Assembly: GCA_934615635.1 (NCBI GenBank) | Contig: CAKTTT010000029.1 | Location: 1 to 17,606, forward strand | Source of the DNA: an uncultured Eubacteriales bacterium | Lineage (GTDB): Bacteria > Bacillota > Clostridia > Oscillospirales > Acutalibacteraceae | DNA: 17,606 bases | Direction: 5' to 3' | Part shown: in pieces, positions 1 through 5,721 of the stretch | Layout: the number at the start of each line of letters is the position of its first letter | How positions within the stretch are numbered: position 1 is the first letter of the stretch | Made by a program: the position numbers and the translations under genes | The notes under the pieces: generated by a model | Told to the model about the DNA's origin: nothing | What the model saw: only the letters and a program-made list of their open reading frames with translations | Database searches by the model: none

Positions 1-27
1 GGAAAGAGCATTTATTAACTTTTGAAA

Positions 28-76
28 GAGGGGTATGTACACGATTGAACCGGGCTCCCAGCTGAGCTATACCCCC
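28..76 (-). pseudogene. tRNA-Ala-like remnant lacking the anticodon arm
   Basis: Read on the minus strand, the first 22 bases (76 down to 55) match the 5' end typical of bacterial tRNA-Ala: a GGGGGTA acceptor strand, then TA, then GCTC opening a D-arm. A matching 3' acceptor strand TACCCCT lies at 35-29 and pairs over 7 bp with one G-T. A T-loop-like stretch GGTTCAATC lies between them, but its stem does not pair properly. Only about 35 nt separate the acceptor strands and no anticodon arm is present, so it cannot decode. It is probably a tRNA gene with an internal deletion. Confidence 0.55.
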
Positions 77-201
77 ATATCTGGCGACGCGTTAAACTAT
101 ACCATATTCATTGCAGCTTGTCAAGGGAAATTTTTAAATACGGATAAAAAAGGAATCCTGAAAATAATAGAAAATTTTTCCTGCTTTTTTAGAAAAAAGG
201 A

Positions 202-229
202 TTGACAAAAAAGAAAAAGGGAATATAAT
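202..229 (+). promoter_or_regulatory. Promoter of the perR-rubrerythrin unit
   Basis: A consensus -35 TTGACA (202-207) and a consensus -10 TATAAT (224-229) are separated by 16 bp in an A-rich stretch. They lie about 55 bases upstream of the perR start. Confidence 0.85.
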
Positions 230-246
230 TATAAATGTAATAATTA
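226..246 (+). promoter_or_regulatory. Per-box-like operator overlapping the -10
   Basis: A perfect inverted repeat TAATTAT-7-ATAATTA starts inside the -10 box. The 15-mer at 229-243 matches the Bacillus Per box TTATAATnATTATAA at 11 of 14 defined positions. Binding here would block RNA polymerase, so autoregulation by the adjacent PerR-like protein is the natural reading. It is inferred, not shown. Confidence 0.6.
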
Positions 247-282
247 CAAAATAAAATCAATTACAAGAAAGGCGGATGCCCG

Positions 283-702
283 GTGACTACTCAGGAAATC
301 GCCGCTACGCTGTCCGCCAAAGGGTTACGCCCCACACAACAGCGTATCGCGGTTTATCAGTATCTGCTCGACCATCCCATCCATCCCACGGCTGACACGA
401 TCTATCGCGCCCTCTTACCTGTTTATCCTTCCTTTTCCCGCACCACCATTTACAACTCCCTCCACACCCTGCTGCATGCCCGGCTGATTCGGGCGGTCAA
501 TATCGAGGCTGAGGAACAGCGGTTTGACGGTAATCCGGAGGATCATGGTCATTTCAAATGCTCTCATTGCGGGAAACTTTACGATTTCACACTCTCCCCC
601 GAACTGTTGGGAGAACTATGCCCTTCGGGATTTCATGCGGAAGTCCGGGACGTTTTCCTCAACGGGATATGCGCCGGATGCGCGTCCAAAGGCGCGGTTT
701 AA
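283..702 (+). CDS. perR: PerR-type Fur-family peroxide-sensing repressor
   Basis: A 139-residue Fur-family metalloregulator; PerR proteins repress peroxide-defence genes until metal-catalysed oxidation of their histidine ligands releases them from DNA. The winged helix spans roughly residues 10-75 (HPTADTIY and TTIYNSL). Structural zinc cysteines are C93, C96, C130 and C133. All five regulatory ligands of Bacillus PerR have counterparts at the right spacing: H34, D82, H88, H90 and D101. The start is GTG 283, because AAGAAAGGCGG sits just upstream and the nearby ATG at 276 is out of frame. It lies 52 bases before a rubrerythrin gene and behind a Per-box-like operator, so it probably controls both genes. 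Fur or Zur identity is less likely given the ligand set and the neighbour. Confidence 0.85.
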   Translation: MTTQEIAATLSAKGLRPTQQRIAVYQYLLDHPIHPTADTIYRALLPVYPSFSRTTIYNSLHTLLHARLIRAVNIEAEEQRFDGNPEDHGHFKCSHCGKLYDFTLSPELLGELCPSGFHAEVRDVFLNGICAGCASKGAV

Positions 703-760
703 TTTTCCAGTCGGTTATTACCCTAAACATAAATAAAAATAGAACTAGGAGGAAATGAAA

Positions 761-1345
761 ATGAAAAAGTATGTGTGCTTGATCTGCGGTTATGTCCACG
801 AGGGCGACGAACCCCCGGCAGTTTGCCCCGTCTGCGGCGCGGCCGCCGATAAATTCAAGGAAATGGGCGCTGCTCCGGCCGCCGCTCCTTCTGCTCCGGC
901 CGCCCCTGCGGGTGAGCGTGTATGGGCGGACGAGCACCGCGTGGGCATCGCCCAAGGACTGGATCCCGAGGTGGTGGAAATGCTGCGGGCCAACTTCAAC
1001 GGCGAGTGCAGCGAGGTGGGAATGTATCTGGCCATGTCCCGCGTCGCCCATCGCGAAGGCTATCCCGAAATCGGGCTGTATTGGGAGAAGGCGGCCTATG
1101 AAGAGGCGGAACACGCCGCGAAGTTTGCCGAGCTTCTGGGCGAGGTTGTGACCGATTCCACCAAAACCAACCTGAGCATGCGGGTGGAAGCCGAGTGCGG
1201 CGCCACCGACGGCAAAATGGTACTGGCCAAAAAGGCCAAGGCCCTGGGTTATGATGCGATTCACGACACCGTGCATGAAATGGCCAAGGACGAGGCCCGC
1301 CACGGCAAGGCATTTGAGGGCCTGCTCAACCGGTATTTTGGTTAA
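761..1345 (+). CDS. rbr: Reverse rubrerythrin (N-terminal rubredoxin, C-terminal ferritin-like di-iron domain)
   Basis: A cytoplasmic non-haem iron peroxidase that reduces hydrogen peroxide to water in anaerobes. Two rubredoxin CxxC knuckles (C6/C9 and C22/C25) come first. An Ala/Pro-rich linker (about residues 38-58) and a four-helix ferritin-like domain follow, with EEAEHA and DEARHG iron-binding motifs. This order is the reverse of classical rubrerythrin, as in the clostridial reverse rubrerythrins, which supply much of the NADH-peroxidase activity in aerotolerance. I chose ATG 761 over ATG 755 because AGGAGG ends at 752, only 2 bases from 755 but 8 from 761. The gene follows perR in the same direction and ends in its own terminator. 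A second, vestigial copy of its 3' end lies at 2214-2271. Confidence 0.92.
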   Translation: MKKYVCLICGYVHEGDEPPAVCPVCGAAADKFKEMGAAPAAAPSAPAAPAGERVWADEHRVGIAQGLDPEVVEMLRANFNGECSEVGMYLAMSRVAHREGYPEIGLYWEKAAYEEAEHAAKFAELLGEVVTDSTKTNLSMRVEAECGATDGKMVLAKKAKALGYDAIHDTVHEMAKDEARHGKAFEGLLNRYFG

Positions 1346-1370
1346 GAAAACCGCATAAAGTCAGGCTTTT

Positions 1371-1406
1371 CAGAGGGAATGGAGAGATCTGTTCCCTCTG
1401 TTTTTT
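1371..1406 (+). terminator. Rho-independent terminator of the perR-rbr unit
   Basis: Nine-base stem CAGAGGGAA / TTCCCTCTG (1371-1379 with 1392-1400), a 12-base loop and a run of six T. It lies 25 bases after the rubrerythrin stop. Confidence 0.9.
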
Positions 1407-1512
1407 GCTGTTTATGGCTTTGAAGCGGATATTTTGGTTTTCTTAAATCCTCATTTCCTTTTTAAAGCCCACGGTGATAATCCTTCCAGGATCTGCATAA
1501 TCCAATATTTTT

Positions 1513-1541
1513 TTGCATAACTGTAAAAAACATGCTATTAT
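1513..1541 (+). promoter_or_regulatory. Promoter of the unknown two-gene module
   Basis: TTGCAT (1513-1518), a 17-bp spacer and TATTAT (1536-1541), in an AT-rich intergenic stretch just ahead of the gene starting near 1589. Confidence 0.6.
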
Positions 1542-1588
1542 AGCAGCAATAGATCCATTATTTTTATGAATAACAGTAGGTGATGGAC

Positions 1589-1933
1589 ATGGGCTTCTTT
1601 TCCAGGAAACGGGATATATTGGCGGTGCTTTCGCGGATGGAATGGGGCGCTGCTACACCTGAGTTTTCCAATGAACAGATCGGGGATATGGTGCATGTTT
1701 TTAACCATGATTTACAAACTGCGTCCAATGTAGAACGGGCCCTTCGTTTTGCCGCCGGGAGAATAAAGTGGTATACCGTATATTTGAGGAATGCTTTTCC
1801 CCATCATCGGATCATTTTTGACGACGAAGGGCAGACTGTCGGCGCAAATACGCGGGAATACATTCGACAAAATCTGAAACCCTATGCGGATACAGTCATT
1901 TTCACTTCGGAGGGGGAAGCGTATGGCTTATAA
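1589..1933 (+). CDS. Uncharacterised protein, first gene of a two-gene module
   Basis: I do not recognise this 114-residue protein. It begins MGFFSRKRDIL, shows no signal peptide, membrane segment or metal motif, and is rich in charged and aromatic residues (KWYTVYLRNAF, HHRIIFDDEG), which suggests a small soluble globular protein. In-frame starts at GTG 1580 and ATG 1583 are also possible; I prefer ATG 1589 because the purine-rich AGTAGGTG lies about 7 bases upstream. It has its own promoter and overlaps the next gene by 11 bases (1923-1933), so the two are probably translationally coupled and act together. Sequence composition is lower in GC than the biosynthetic operon further on. Small overlapping pairs of this kind include immunity and toxin-antitoxin genes, but nothing here proves that. 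Confidence 0.7.
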   Translation: MGFFSRKRDILAVLSRMEWGAATPEFSNEQIGDMVHVFNHDLQTASNVERALRFAAGRIKWYTVYLRNAFPHHRIIFDDEGQTVGANTREYIRQNLKPYADTVIFTSEGEAYGL

Positions 1934-2219
1934 TTTTTGGGTCGAATCCGCCGCAAAAATTGATTGGGAACAGCTGAATAAAAGCGTACAGCCTTTCCAG
2001 CTCTTGGAATATGTACCTATGCCCGGCATGGGATTGAACGGCGGCGACGCCATCGGGCTATCCATTCCCATGAGAAACACCGGGCCGTGTGCCTATGAGG
2101 AATTTTTACAGGTGGCGGCATTGCTGCAGACGGAATTTCAGTGTACCATATATACCATGTATAATGGAACGGTTGTGGATGACCGCTCGCTGGAACAGAT
2201 TAAAGCGGATATTATATGA
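1923..2219 (+). CDS. Uncharacterised protein, second gene of a two-gene module
   Basis: A 98-residue protein of unknown function starting MAYNFWVESAAKIDW. The start is ATG 1923 because GGAGGGGG lies just upstream, inside the end of the first gene; an upstream in-frame start at 1884 lacks such a site. The middle is rich in Gly, Pro and Met (LLEYVPMPGMGLNGGDAIGL), and there is no signal peptide or membrane helix. Its TGA stop (2217-2219) falls inside sequence homologous to the rubrerythrin 3' end: the bases tGAGGC of the rubrerythrin Glu-Ala codons supply the stop. The C-terminus may therefore have been set by a recombination event and could be shorter than in the ancestral protein. Confidence 0.7.
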   Translation: MAYNFWVESAAKIDWEQLNKSVQPFQLLEYVPMPGMGLNGGDAIGLSIPMRNTGPCAYEEFLQVAALLQTEFQCTIYTMYNGTVVDDRSLEQIKADII

Positions 2220-2271
2220 GGCAAAAGGCAAAGCGTTTGAGGTCCTGCTGAACCGGTATTTAGGTAAATAA
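2214..2271 (+). pseudogene. Vestigial 3' end of a second rubrerythrin gene
   Basis: In the frame ending at the TAA of 2269-2271 the translation reads YEAKGKAFEVLLNRYLGK. This aligns with the rubrerythrin C-terminus DEARHGKAFEGLLNRYFG, missing one His. The rest of that gene is absent: upstream is the unrelated two-gene module. The match carries on loosely past the stop (TAA-CGAAACC against TAA-GAAAACC) and into a similar GAGGGAA hairpin. It is a relic of a tandem rubrerythrin paralogue or of a duplicated gene end. Confidence 0.8.
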
Positions 2272-2285
2272 CGAAACCATTTATC

Positions 2286-2318
2286 AAAGAGGGAACCTCA
2301 TACGTGGTTCCCTCTTTT
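2286..2318 (+). terminator. Terminator after the two-gene module
   Basis: Twelve-base perfect stem AAAGAGGGAACC / GGTTCCCTCTTT (2286-2297 with 2306-2317), an 8-base loop, and a short T run. The stem resembles the terminator at 1371-1406, which fits a duplicated rubrerythrin end. Confidence 0.8.
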
Positions 2319-2325
2319 CATACTG

Positions 2326-2360
2326 TAAAAATACTCCCGGACAAGTTGTTCGGGAGTATT
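2326..2360 (-). terminator. Terminator of the TM2-domain gene
   Basis: Ten-base perfect stem AATACTCCCG / CGGGAGTATT (2330-2339 with 2351-2360). Read on the minus strand it is followed by TTTTTA and lies 10 bases after the stop of the TM2 gene. Confidence 0.8.
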
Positions 2361-2370
2361 CGTCAAACAT

Positions 2371-2769
2371 TTACCGCACATAATAAGGATTGGGCTTAAA
2401 TAGTAATGTAATACAGTTGATAAGCCAACCGATGCCCAAAAGACCACCGGTAAACAAATAGAGAATCCCCATACCCACTCGGCCTTCGTAAAACTTGTGG
2501 GCGCCAAAAAAGCCCAGAAATAGGCACAGAAAAAAGGATATCCACTTATTCTTGAGGCGCCCCCCATACATTCCAGCGATATTGGTGTTGCTATTGACGT
2601 TTTGATTGGAATTATTGATAACAATATTCGGCTGCTCTGCTTTCTTCACCTCCTCCACTTGTCGACCACAGTGAAGACAAAGAACGGCATCTTCATGGAT
2701 TTTACCGCCGCAATACTTACAGAATTTTGTCCTCACTTCCGGGATGGCATTTACAGTTGTGTCTTCCAT
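2371..2769 (-). CDS. Zinc-ribbon and TM2-domain membrane protein
   Basis: A 132-residue protein with an N-terminal zinc ribbon (C17, C20, C31, C34, in FCKYCGG and LCLHCGR), an Asn-rich linker near residues 46-64, and a C-terminal TM2 domain. The TM2 part has two hydrophobic helices joined by the family signature GFFGAHKFYEGR. TM2 proteins are small inner-membrane proteins of unsettled function. I placed the start at the ATG 2767-2769 because GGAGGAG stands 6 bases before it; an upstream TTG in frame would overlap that site. It diverges from the XRE regulator at 2890 and shares its intergenic region, so control by that regulator is plausible. Confidence 0.85.
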   Translation of the reverse strand: MEDTTVNAIPEVRTKFCKYCGGKIHEDAVLCLHCGRQVEEVKKAEQPNIVINNSNQNVNSNTNIAGMYGGRLKNKWISFFLCLFLGFFGAHKFYEGRVGMGILYLFTGGLLGIGWLINCITLLFKPNPYYVR

Positions 2770-2811
2770 ATGTATCTCCTCCAATGTAATTTAGGAACTT
2801 TTCCTCCTAAA

Positions 2812-2840
2812 AATATACTACTATTCCTCCTGTTTGTCAA
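2812..2840 (-). promoter_or_regulatory. Promoter of the TM2 gene
   Basis: On the minus strand a consensus -35 TTGACA (2840-2835) is followed by 17 bp and TATATT (2817-2812). The imperfect inverted repeat TTAGGA / TCCTAA at 2791-2810 lies at the expected transcription start and is a possible operator. Confidence 0.75.
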
Positions 2841-2889
2841 CCGAATTAGGAAATATACTTCTTATAATACTATTTTGAGGGGAAGAAAA

Positions 2890-3219
2890 ATGCTCGTTTT
2901 CGATTTTCACATTATTGGAAATAAGCTGTTGTCTATCCGCAAGAGAGTGGGAATGACTCAAGCGGAGGTAGCTGAAGCAGCAGGCTTGTCAGATCGCACT
3001 TATGCAGATATTGAGCGGGGAACAGTCAATATGCGAGTGGAAACTATCCTCCGAATTTGTCATGTACTCCACATTACCCCGGACGAAATTCTGACTGAGG
3101 ATAACAGCTCTCCTGCCATTCAATGGGAAGAATTATCCTCCCAACTTAATATCTGTAATTCCAAAGACAGAGAAACAGCATTACAGTTATTATCTGTATA
3201 CTTAAAATCATTAAAGTAG
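2890..3219 (+). CDS. XRE-family helix-turn-helix regulator
   Basis: A 109-residue protein with an HTH_3 (Cro/C1-type) domain at about residues 8-66: LLSIRKRVGMTQAEVAEAAG, then SDRTYADIERG and ILRICHVLHITPDEIL. The C-terminal 40 residues have no recognisable domain. The real start is ATG 2890, 7 bases after GAGGGGA; the frame stays open far upstream but only as antisense of the TM2 gene. A TATAAT lies at 2863-2868, without a well-spaced -35, which may indicate a weak or activator-dependent promoter. As the divergent neighbour of the TM2 gene it probably regulates itself and that gene. Phage or plasmid origin is not evident. Confidence 0.82.
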   Translation: MLVFDFHIIGNKLLSIRKRVGMTQAEVAEAAGLSDRTYADIERGTVNMRVETILRICHVLHITPDEILTEDNSSPAIQWEELSSQLNICNSKDRETALQLLSVYLKSLK

Positions 3220-3508
3220 TAAAGAACTAATTTAGCGTGACTTTGGGGCGGATATCAGGGTATACGAGGGAATTCCACTATACCTGCCACTTTGTCAAAA
3301 AGCAATGCGGCGTTGAGAACCCTATCTCGTGCGGGCAAGGCAAGAGGGTTCCATCTGCTTCTTCTTGCACAAACACGAAGGCTTTATAGAAATGTGACGG
3401 TATCCCGCGTGCCGAAGAATACGCTGGCCCCGAGCGAGATAAGCCAAAGACGAAGCTTGACACGACAAAGCGTTCGAAAGCTTGCCGAACCGGCATTTTA
3501 AGTGAAAA
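3220..3508. other. Intergenic stretch with no supportable gene; possible dispersed element
   Basis: Overlapping open frames of about 60-72 codons run on both strands through 3278-3537, but none has a ribosome binding site or a recognisable product. The segment 3280-3500 has imperfect inverted repeats, for example GAACCCT near 3317 with AGGGTTC near 3345. Its composition differs from the AT-rich genes before it. This looks like non-coding or repeat DNA rather than genes. Confidence 0.4.
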
Positions 3509-3537
3509 TTGATCTTTTTTAAAGGATATGCTATCAT
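3509..3537 (+). promoter_or_regulatory. Promoter of the unknown gene at 3568
   Basis: TTGATC (3509-3514), a 17-bp spacer and TATCAT (3532-3537), about 31 bases ahead of the start codon. Confidence 0.6.
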
Positions 3538-3554
3538 GATGGCATATCCTTTTT
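3521..3554 (+). promoter_or_regulatory. Eleven-bp palindrome overlapping the -10: operator or terminator
   Basis: AAAGGATATGC (3521-3531) pairs perfectly with GCATATCCTTT (3542-3552). The proposed -10 forms most of the 10-base loop, and T runs flank both sides. As DNA it could be an operator for the gene at 3568; as RNA it could end transcription arriving from either side. Confidence 0.55.
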
Positions 3555-3567
3555 GCGGGGTGAGCGT

Positions 3568-4017
3568 ATGCGGTTAATCAAAACAAGAAAAGGAAAACCC
3601 TTTACCACGTTGCTTTATGCTTTAACCTGGCCGGTGGGCTGGGAAGAGATGCTGTCGATGGTAAACGCTGTTGTGGAGAACGATTTTTCCCGGTTATCCG
3701 TACGATCGTTGGAGGTCGGTATGCTCGCGGGCGAGAAGCTGGAAAATGTGACGGCGGAATTAAAAAGGGCGAATAACGATATCTTCCGTACTCCAACCGC
3801 TAAAACGGAGTATGGCGTTTTAGCCGTTTCAGGCGTCTCCTCCATCATGGAAGCGCCGTTAAGGATAACGTTTTGGAATCAAACGGATACCTGTATGGTG
3901 CAGATCATGGGGGATAAAGCCATCCCCAAAGAGGGGAAGCACGCCTATGATAAGTATATGGACAGCATCGAGCTGTCCGGCTATATAGATTACACGAAAA
4001 GGCACCTGCACCCATAG
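3568..4017 (+). CDS. Uncharacterised 149-residue protein
   Basis: I do not recognise the family. The protein begins MRLIKTRKGKPFTTLLYAL and has a basic N-terminus, a short moderately hydrophobic stretch that is not a convincing membrane helix, a central charged helix-like part (LEVGMLAGEKLENVTAELKR) and a beta-rich C-terminal half ending RHLHP. There is no Cys pair, nucleotide-binding loop or HTH. The start is ATG 3568, with GGGGTGA 5 bases upstream; the upstream TTG lies inside the palindrome and is less likely. It stands alone, with its own promoter, and no neighbour suggests a role. Confidence 0.7.
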   Translation: MRLIKTRKGKPFTTLLYALTWPVGWEEMLSMVNAVVENDFSRLSVRSLEVGMLAGEKLENVTAELKRANNDIFRTPTAKTEYGVLAVSGVSSIMEAPLRITFWNQTDTCMVQIMGDKAIPKEGKHAYDKYMDSIELSGYIDYTKRHLHP

Positions 4018-4387
4018 GCTCTGGCCGGACAACATTTCAAACCGGCTTCCCTTGCAAACGGGCTCTCGTGAAGATGGGAGGAGGCGGTTTTTAGGAAGAG
4101 GATTTTAACCATAACCTGTGCCGCCGCGGCAGGCGTTCTTCTGTCCATTGGGATATATGGCGGCTGATTTCCAAAGTATAGCGATCATCGCCGCTCTTCC
4201 GTCCCCGCGGCGATAAGGTCGTTTGGGAATTCCCCCTCTTTCGCCGCTTTGGGTGCGCTTTTCACTAAGCCGCCTCCCTTTTCCGTCCTACTCCGGCGGC
4301 GGAAGGCCGCTCCTCACGATCGAAAAAGGCTCCTGCAGGCTGATACAAAGCCGCCGGATCGCGGAGCCGCAAACAAATCCAACTACA
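4018..4387. other. Non-coding stretch with a possible broken small ORF
   Basis: No complete gene is supportable. Behind GGGAGGAGG (near 4076) a 27-codon frame 4087-4167 reads FRKRILTITC then AAAAGVLLSIGIYGG and stop, which resembles a signal-peptide start. Its first codon is GTT, not a start codon, so it may be a decayed gene beginning or chance. The rest, 4170-4387, is GC-rich with short hairpins and no recognisable product on either strand. Confidence 0.3.
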
Positions 4388-4427
4388 AAAGGCTGTGGGC
4401 ATCCTAAAAGATGTCCACAGCCTTTTT
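4388..4427. terminator. Strong bidirectional terminator
   Basis: Sixteen-base stem, AAAGGCTGTGGGCATC (4388-4403) with GATGTCCACAGCCTTT (4410-4425), one G-U pair and a 6-base loop. A T5 run follows on the plus strand and T4 on the minus strand. It could end transcripts from 3568-4017 and from the degV gene. Confidence 0.8.
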
Positions 4428-4719
4428 GCATGGATAGCTTACGCGGAAAACCATGGCTTCCCACCGGATGGGAAACGCCCGATGATTCCAAACCGCGGCC
4501 TAAGCCGCGCGGTGGATGCCCCGCCGACCGTCATGGCAGCGGAAGGATCCTCCACTGCCGCCAAATCGGCCTGGGAATGGCGGACAGGAAAGCGCCCTCC
4601 TCATCCGACCGCTTCAGGCCGTCCGGGTTCCCGGACGAAACGCCCGCCGCCGCGCCGTCCCTCCCGGTTATGGACGCGGAGAAAGCGGCCCGGAAAGGGC
4701 GGCGAAAGCAGACGGCCGC
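4428..4719. other. GC-rich region without a supportable gene
   Basis: Long open frames exist here on both strands but reflect high GC: they are Arg/Pro-rich, lack ribosome binding sites and match nothing I know. A short perfect hairpin GTCCGGG-TT-CCCGGAC lies at 4621-4636. It may be the untranslated 3' region of the degV transcript. Confidence 0.4.
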
Positions 4720-5565
4720 CTATCCCTTCTTCGCGATAAAAGCGATTCCCGTACAGCCGGGGCCGGCATGGGTGCCCACCACCGGCCCGATGGCGCTTTC
4801 ATAGGTCTGCGGCAACGCACACGCCGAACGGATAAGCTCCGCCAGCTCCTCCATCATAGCAGGTGCGTTGGAATGGCCGAAATAGACCGGGTAGTCCTGG
4901 TCCACACCTTCCTCACGAACCCGTTCCAGGATCATTTGATACCCCGCCTTTTGCCCTCTGGCCTTAGCCAGGCTCACCACCTTGCCCTCCTCGATATGCA
5001 CCAGCGGCTTGATGCCCAATAAAGTGCCCATCACCGCGCCGGCGGAGGAGAGGCGGCCGCCCAACCGCAGATATTTCAAATCATCGATGACAGCGTACAG
5101 CCTCACCCGGGGTACCAACGCGGTCACAGCCTTGAAGATGTCCTCGGCGCGCAGGCCCCGATCCCGCATCTCCAACGCCGCGCGCACCAGCAGCGCCTGC
5201 CCGAAGGTGACGGCGAGGGTATCCACCACATAAATGGGCGCATCCGGAAACGCCTCCCTGGCCAGCAGCGCGGATTGATAGGTGCCGCTGAGTTCCCTGG
5301 ATAAAGGGAGGATCAGCACCTCGTCCCCCGCCTCCACCCAAGGACGCAGCACTTCTTCAAAATCCGTGGGATTGATCTGCGCGGTCTTGGGCAGCTCGGG
5401 CGAAACGGCCAACATCCGGTAAAACGCGTCCTTGGTCAGGTTCTCCCCTTCCACAAAGCTCTTTTCCCCAAAAAACACCTTCAGCGGCAGGATTTTCAGA
5501 TCCAGGCTATCCTGCAGCGACAGGTCGATATCACAAGCCGAATCGGTCAGAATACGCAGCGCCAT
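4720..5565 (-). CDS. DegV-family fatty-acid-binding protein
   Basis: A 281-residue DegV-family protein, the usual length. Members bind one long-chain fatty acid in a cleft between two domains; in Firmicutes related FakB proteins present it to the FakA kinase for phospholipid synthesis. Family marks are the N-terminal LTDSACDI (residues 6-13), KTAQINP (60-66, the usual TSQ-P loop), LSGTYQSA (92-99) and C-terminal VGTHAGPG. ATG 5563-5565 is the start, with GAGGAGG 8 bases upstream. It is monocistronic, behind a good promoter and a palindrome. No FakA homologue is in the window, so assignment as FakB is not made. Confidence 0.9.
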   Translation of the reverse strand: MALRILTDSACDIDLSLQDSLDLKILPLKVFFGEKSFVEGENLTKDAFYRMLAVSPELPKTAQINPTDFEEVLRPWVEAGDEVLILPLSRELSGTYQSALLAREAFPDAPIYVVDTLAVTFGQALLVRAALEMRDRGLRAEDIFKAVTALVPRVRLYAVIDDLKYLRLGGRLSSAGAVMGTLLGIKPLVHIEEGKVVSLAKARGQKAGYQMILERVREEGVDQDYPVYFGHSNAPAMMEELAELIRSACALPQTYESAIGPVVGTHAGPGCTGIAFIAKKG

Positions 5566-5587
5566 TGAGCTTGCCTCCTCAAAATAG

Positions 5588-5600
5588 TTTGATTATCAAA
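5588..5600 (-). promoter_or_regulatory. Perfect palindrome in the degV leader
   Basis: TTTGAT-T-ATCAAA, a 6-1-6 perfect inverted repeat just downstream of the degV -10, a position suited to a repressor operator. The cognate regulator is unknown; an 8-base SD spacing leaves it outside the ribosome site. Confidence 0.45.
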
Positions 5601-5609
5601 TCTTTTTCC

Positions 5610-5638
5610 ACTATAGCACACCTCTCCGCTGCTGTCAA
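5610..5638 (-). promoter_or_regulatory. Promoter of the degV gene
   Basis: On the minus strand, TTGACA (5638-5633), a 17-bp spacer and TATAGT (5615-5610). Confidence 0.82.
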
Positions 5639-5679
5639 GGCGTCAGGTGTTTCCTGCCGGAAAAAATGGAAGAAAGATC

Positions 5680-5709
5680 TTGACAATCCCGCCGCAGGTG
5701 AAGTATACT
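5680..5709 (+). promoter_or_regulatory. Promoter of the ilvB-leuD operon
   Basis: TTGACA (5680-5685), an 18-bp spacer and TATACT (5704-5709), directly ahead of the T-box leader and divergent from the degV promoter 42 bases away. Confidence 0.82.
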
Positions 5710-5721
5710 GTCTATAATAAT

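Noticed and set aside
4087..4167. Small frame resembling a signal peptide after GGGAGGAGG
   Set aside because: The first codon is GTT and no valid start exists, so I list it only within the non-coding stretch.
4223..5022. Three overlapping plus-strand frames near the degV end
   Set aside because: Arg/Pro-rich composition, no ribosome binding sites, overlap with a strong terminator and with degV antisense.
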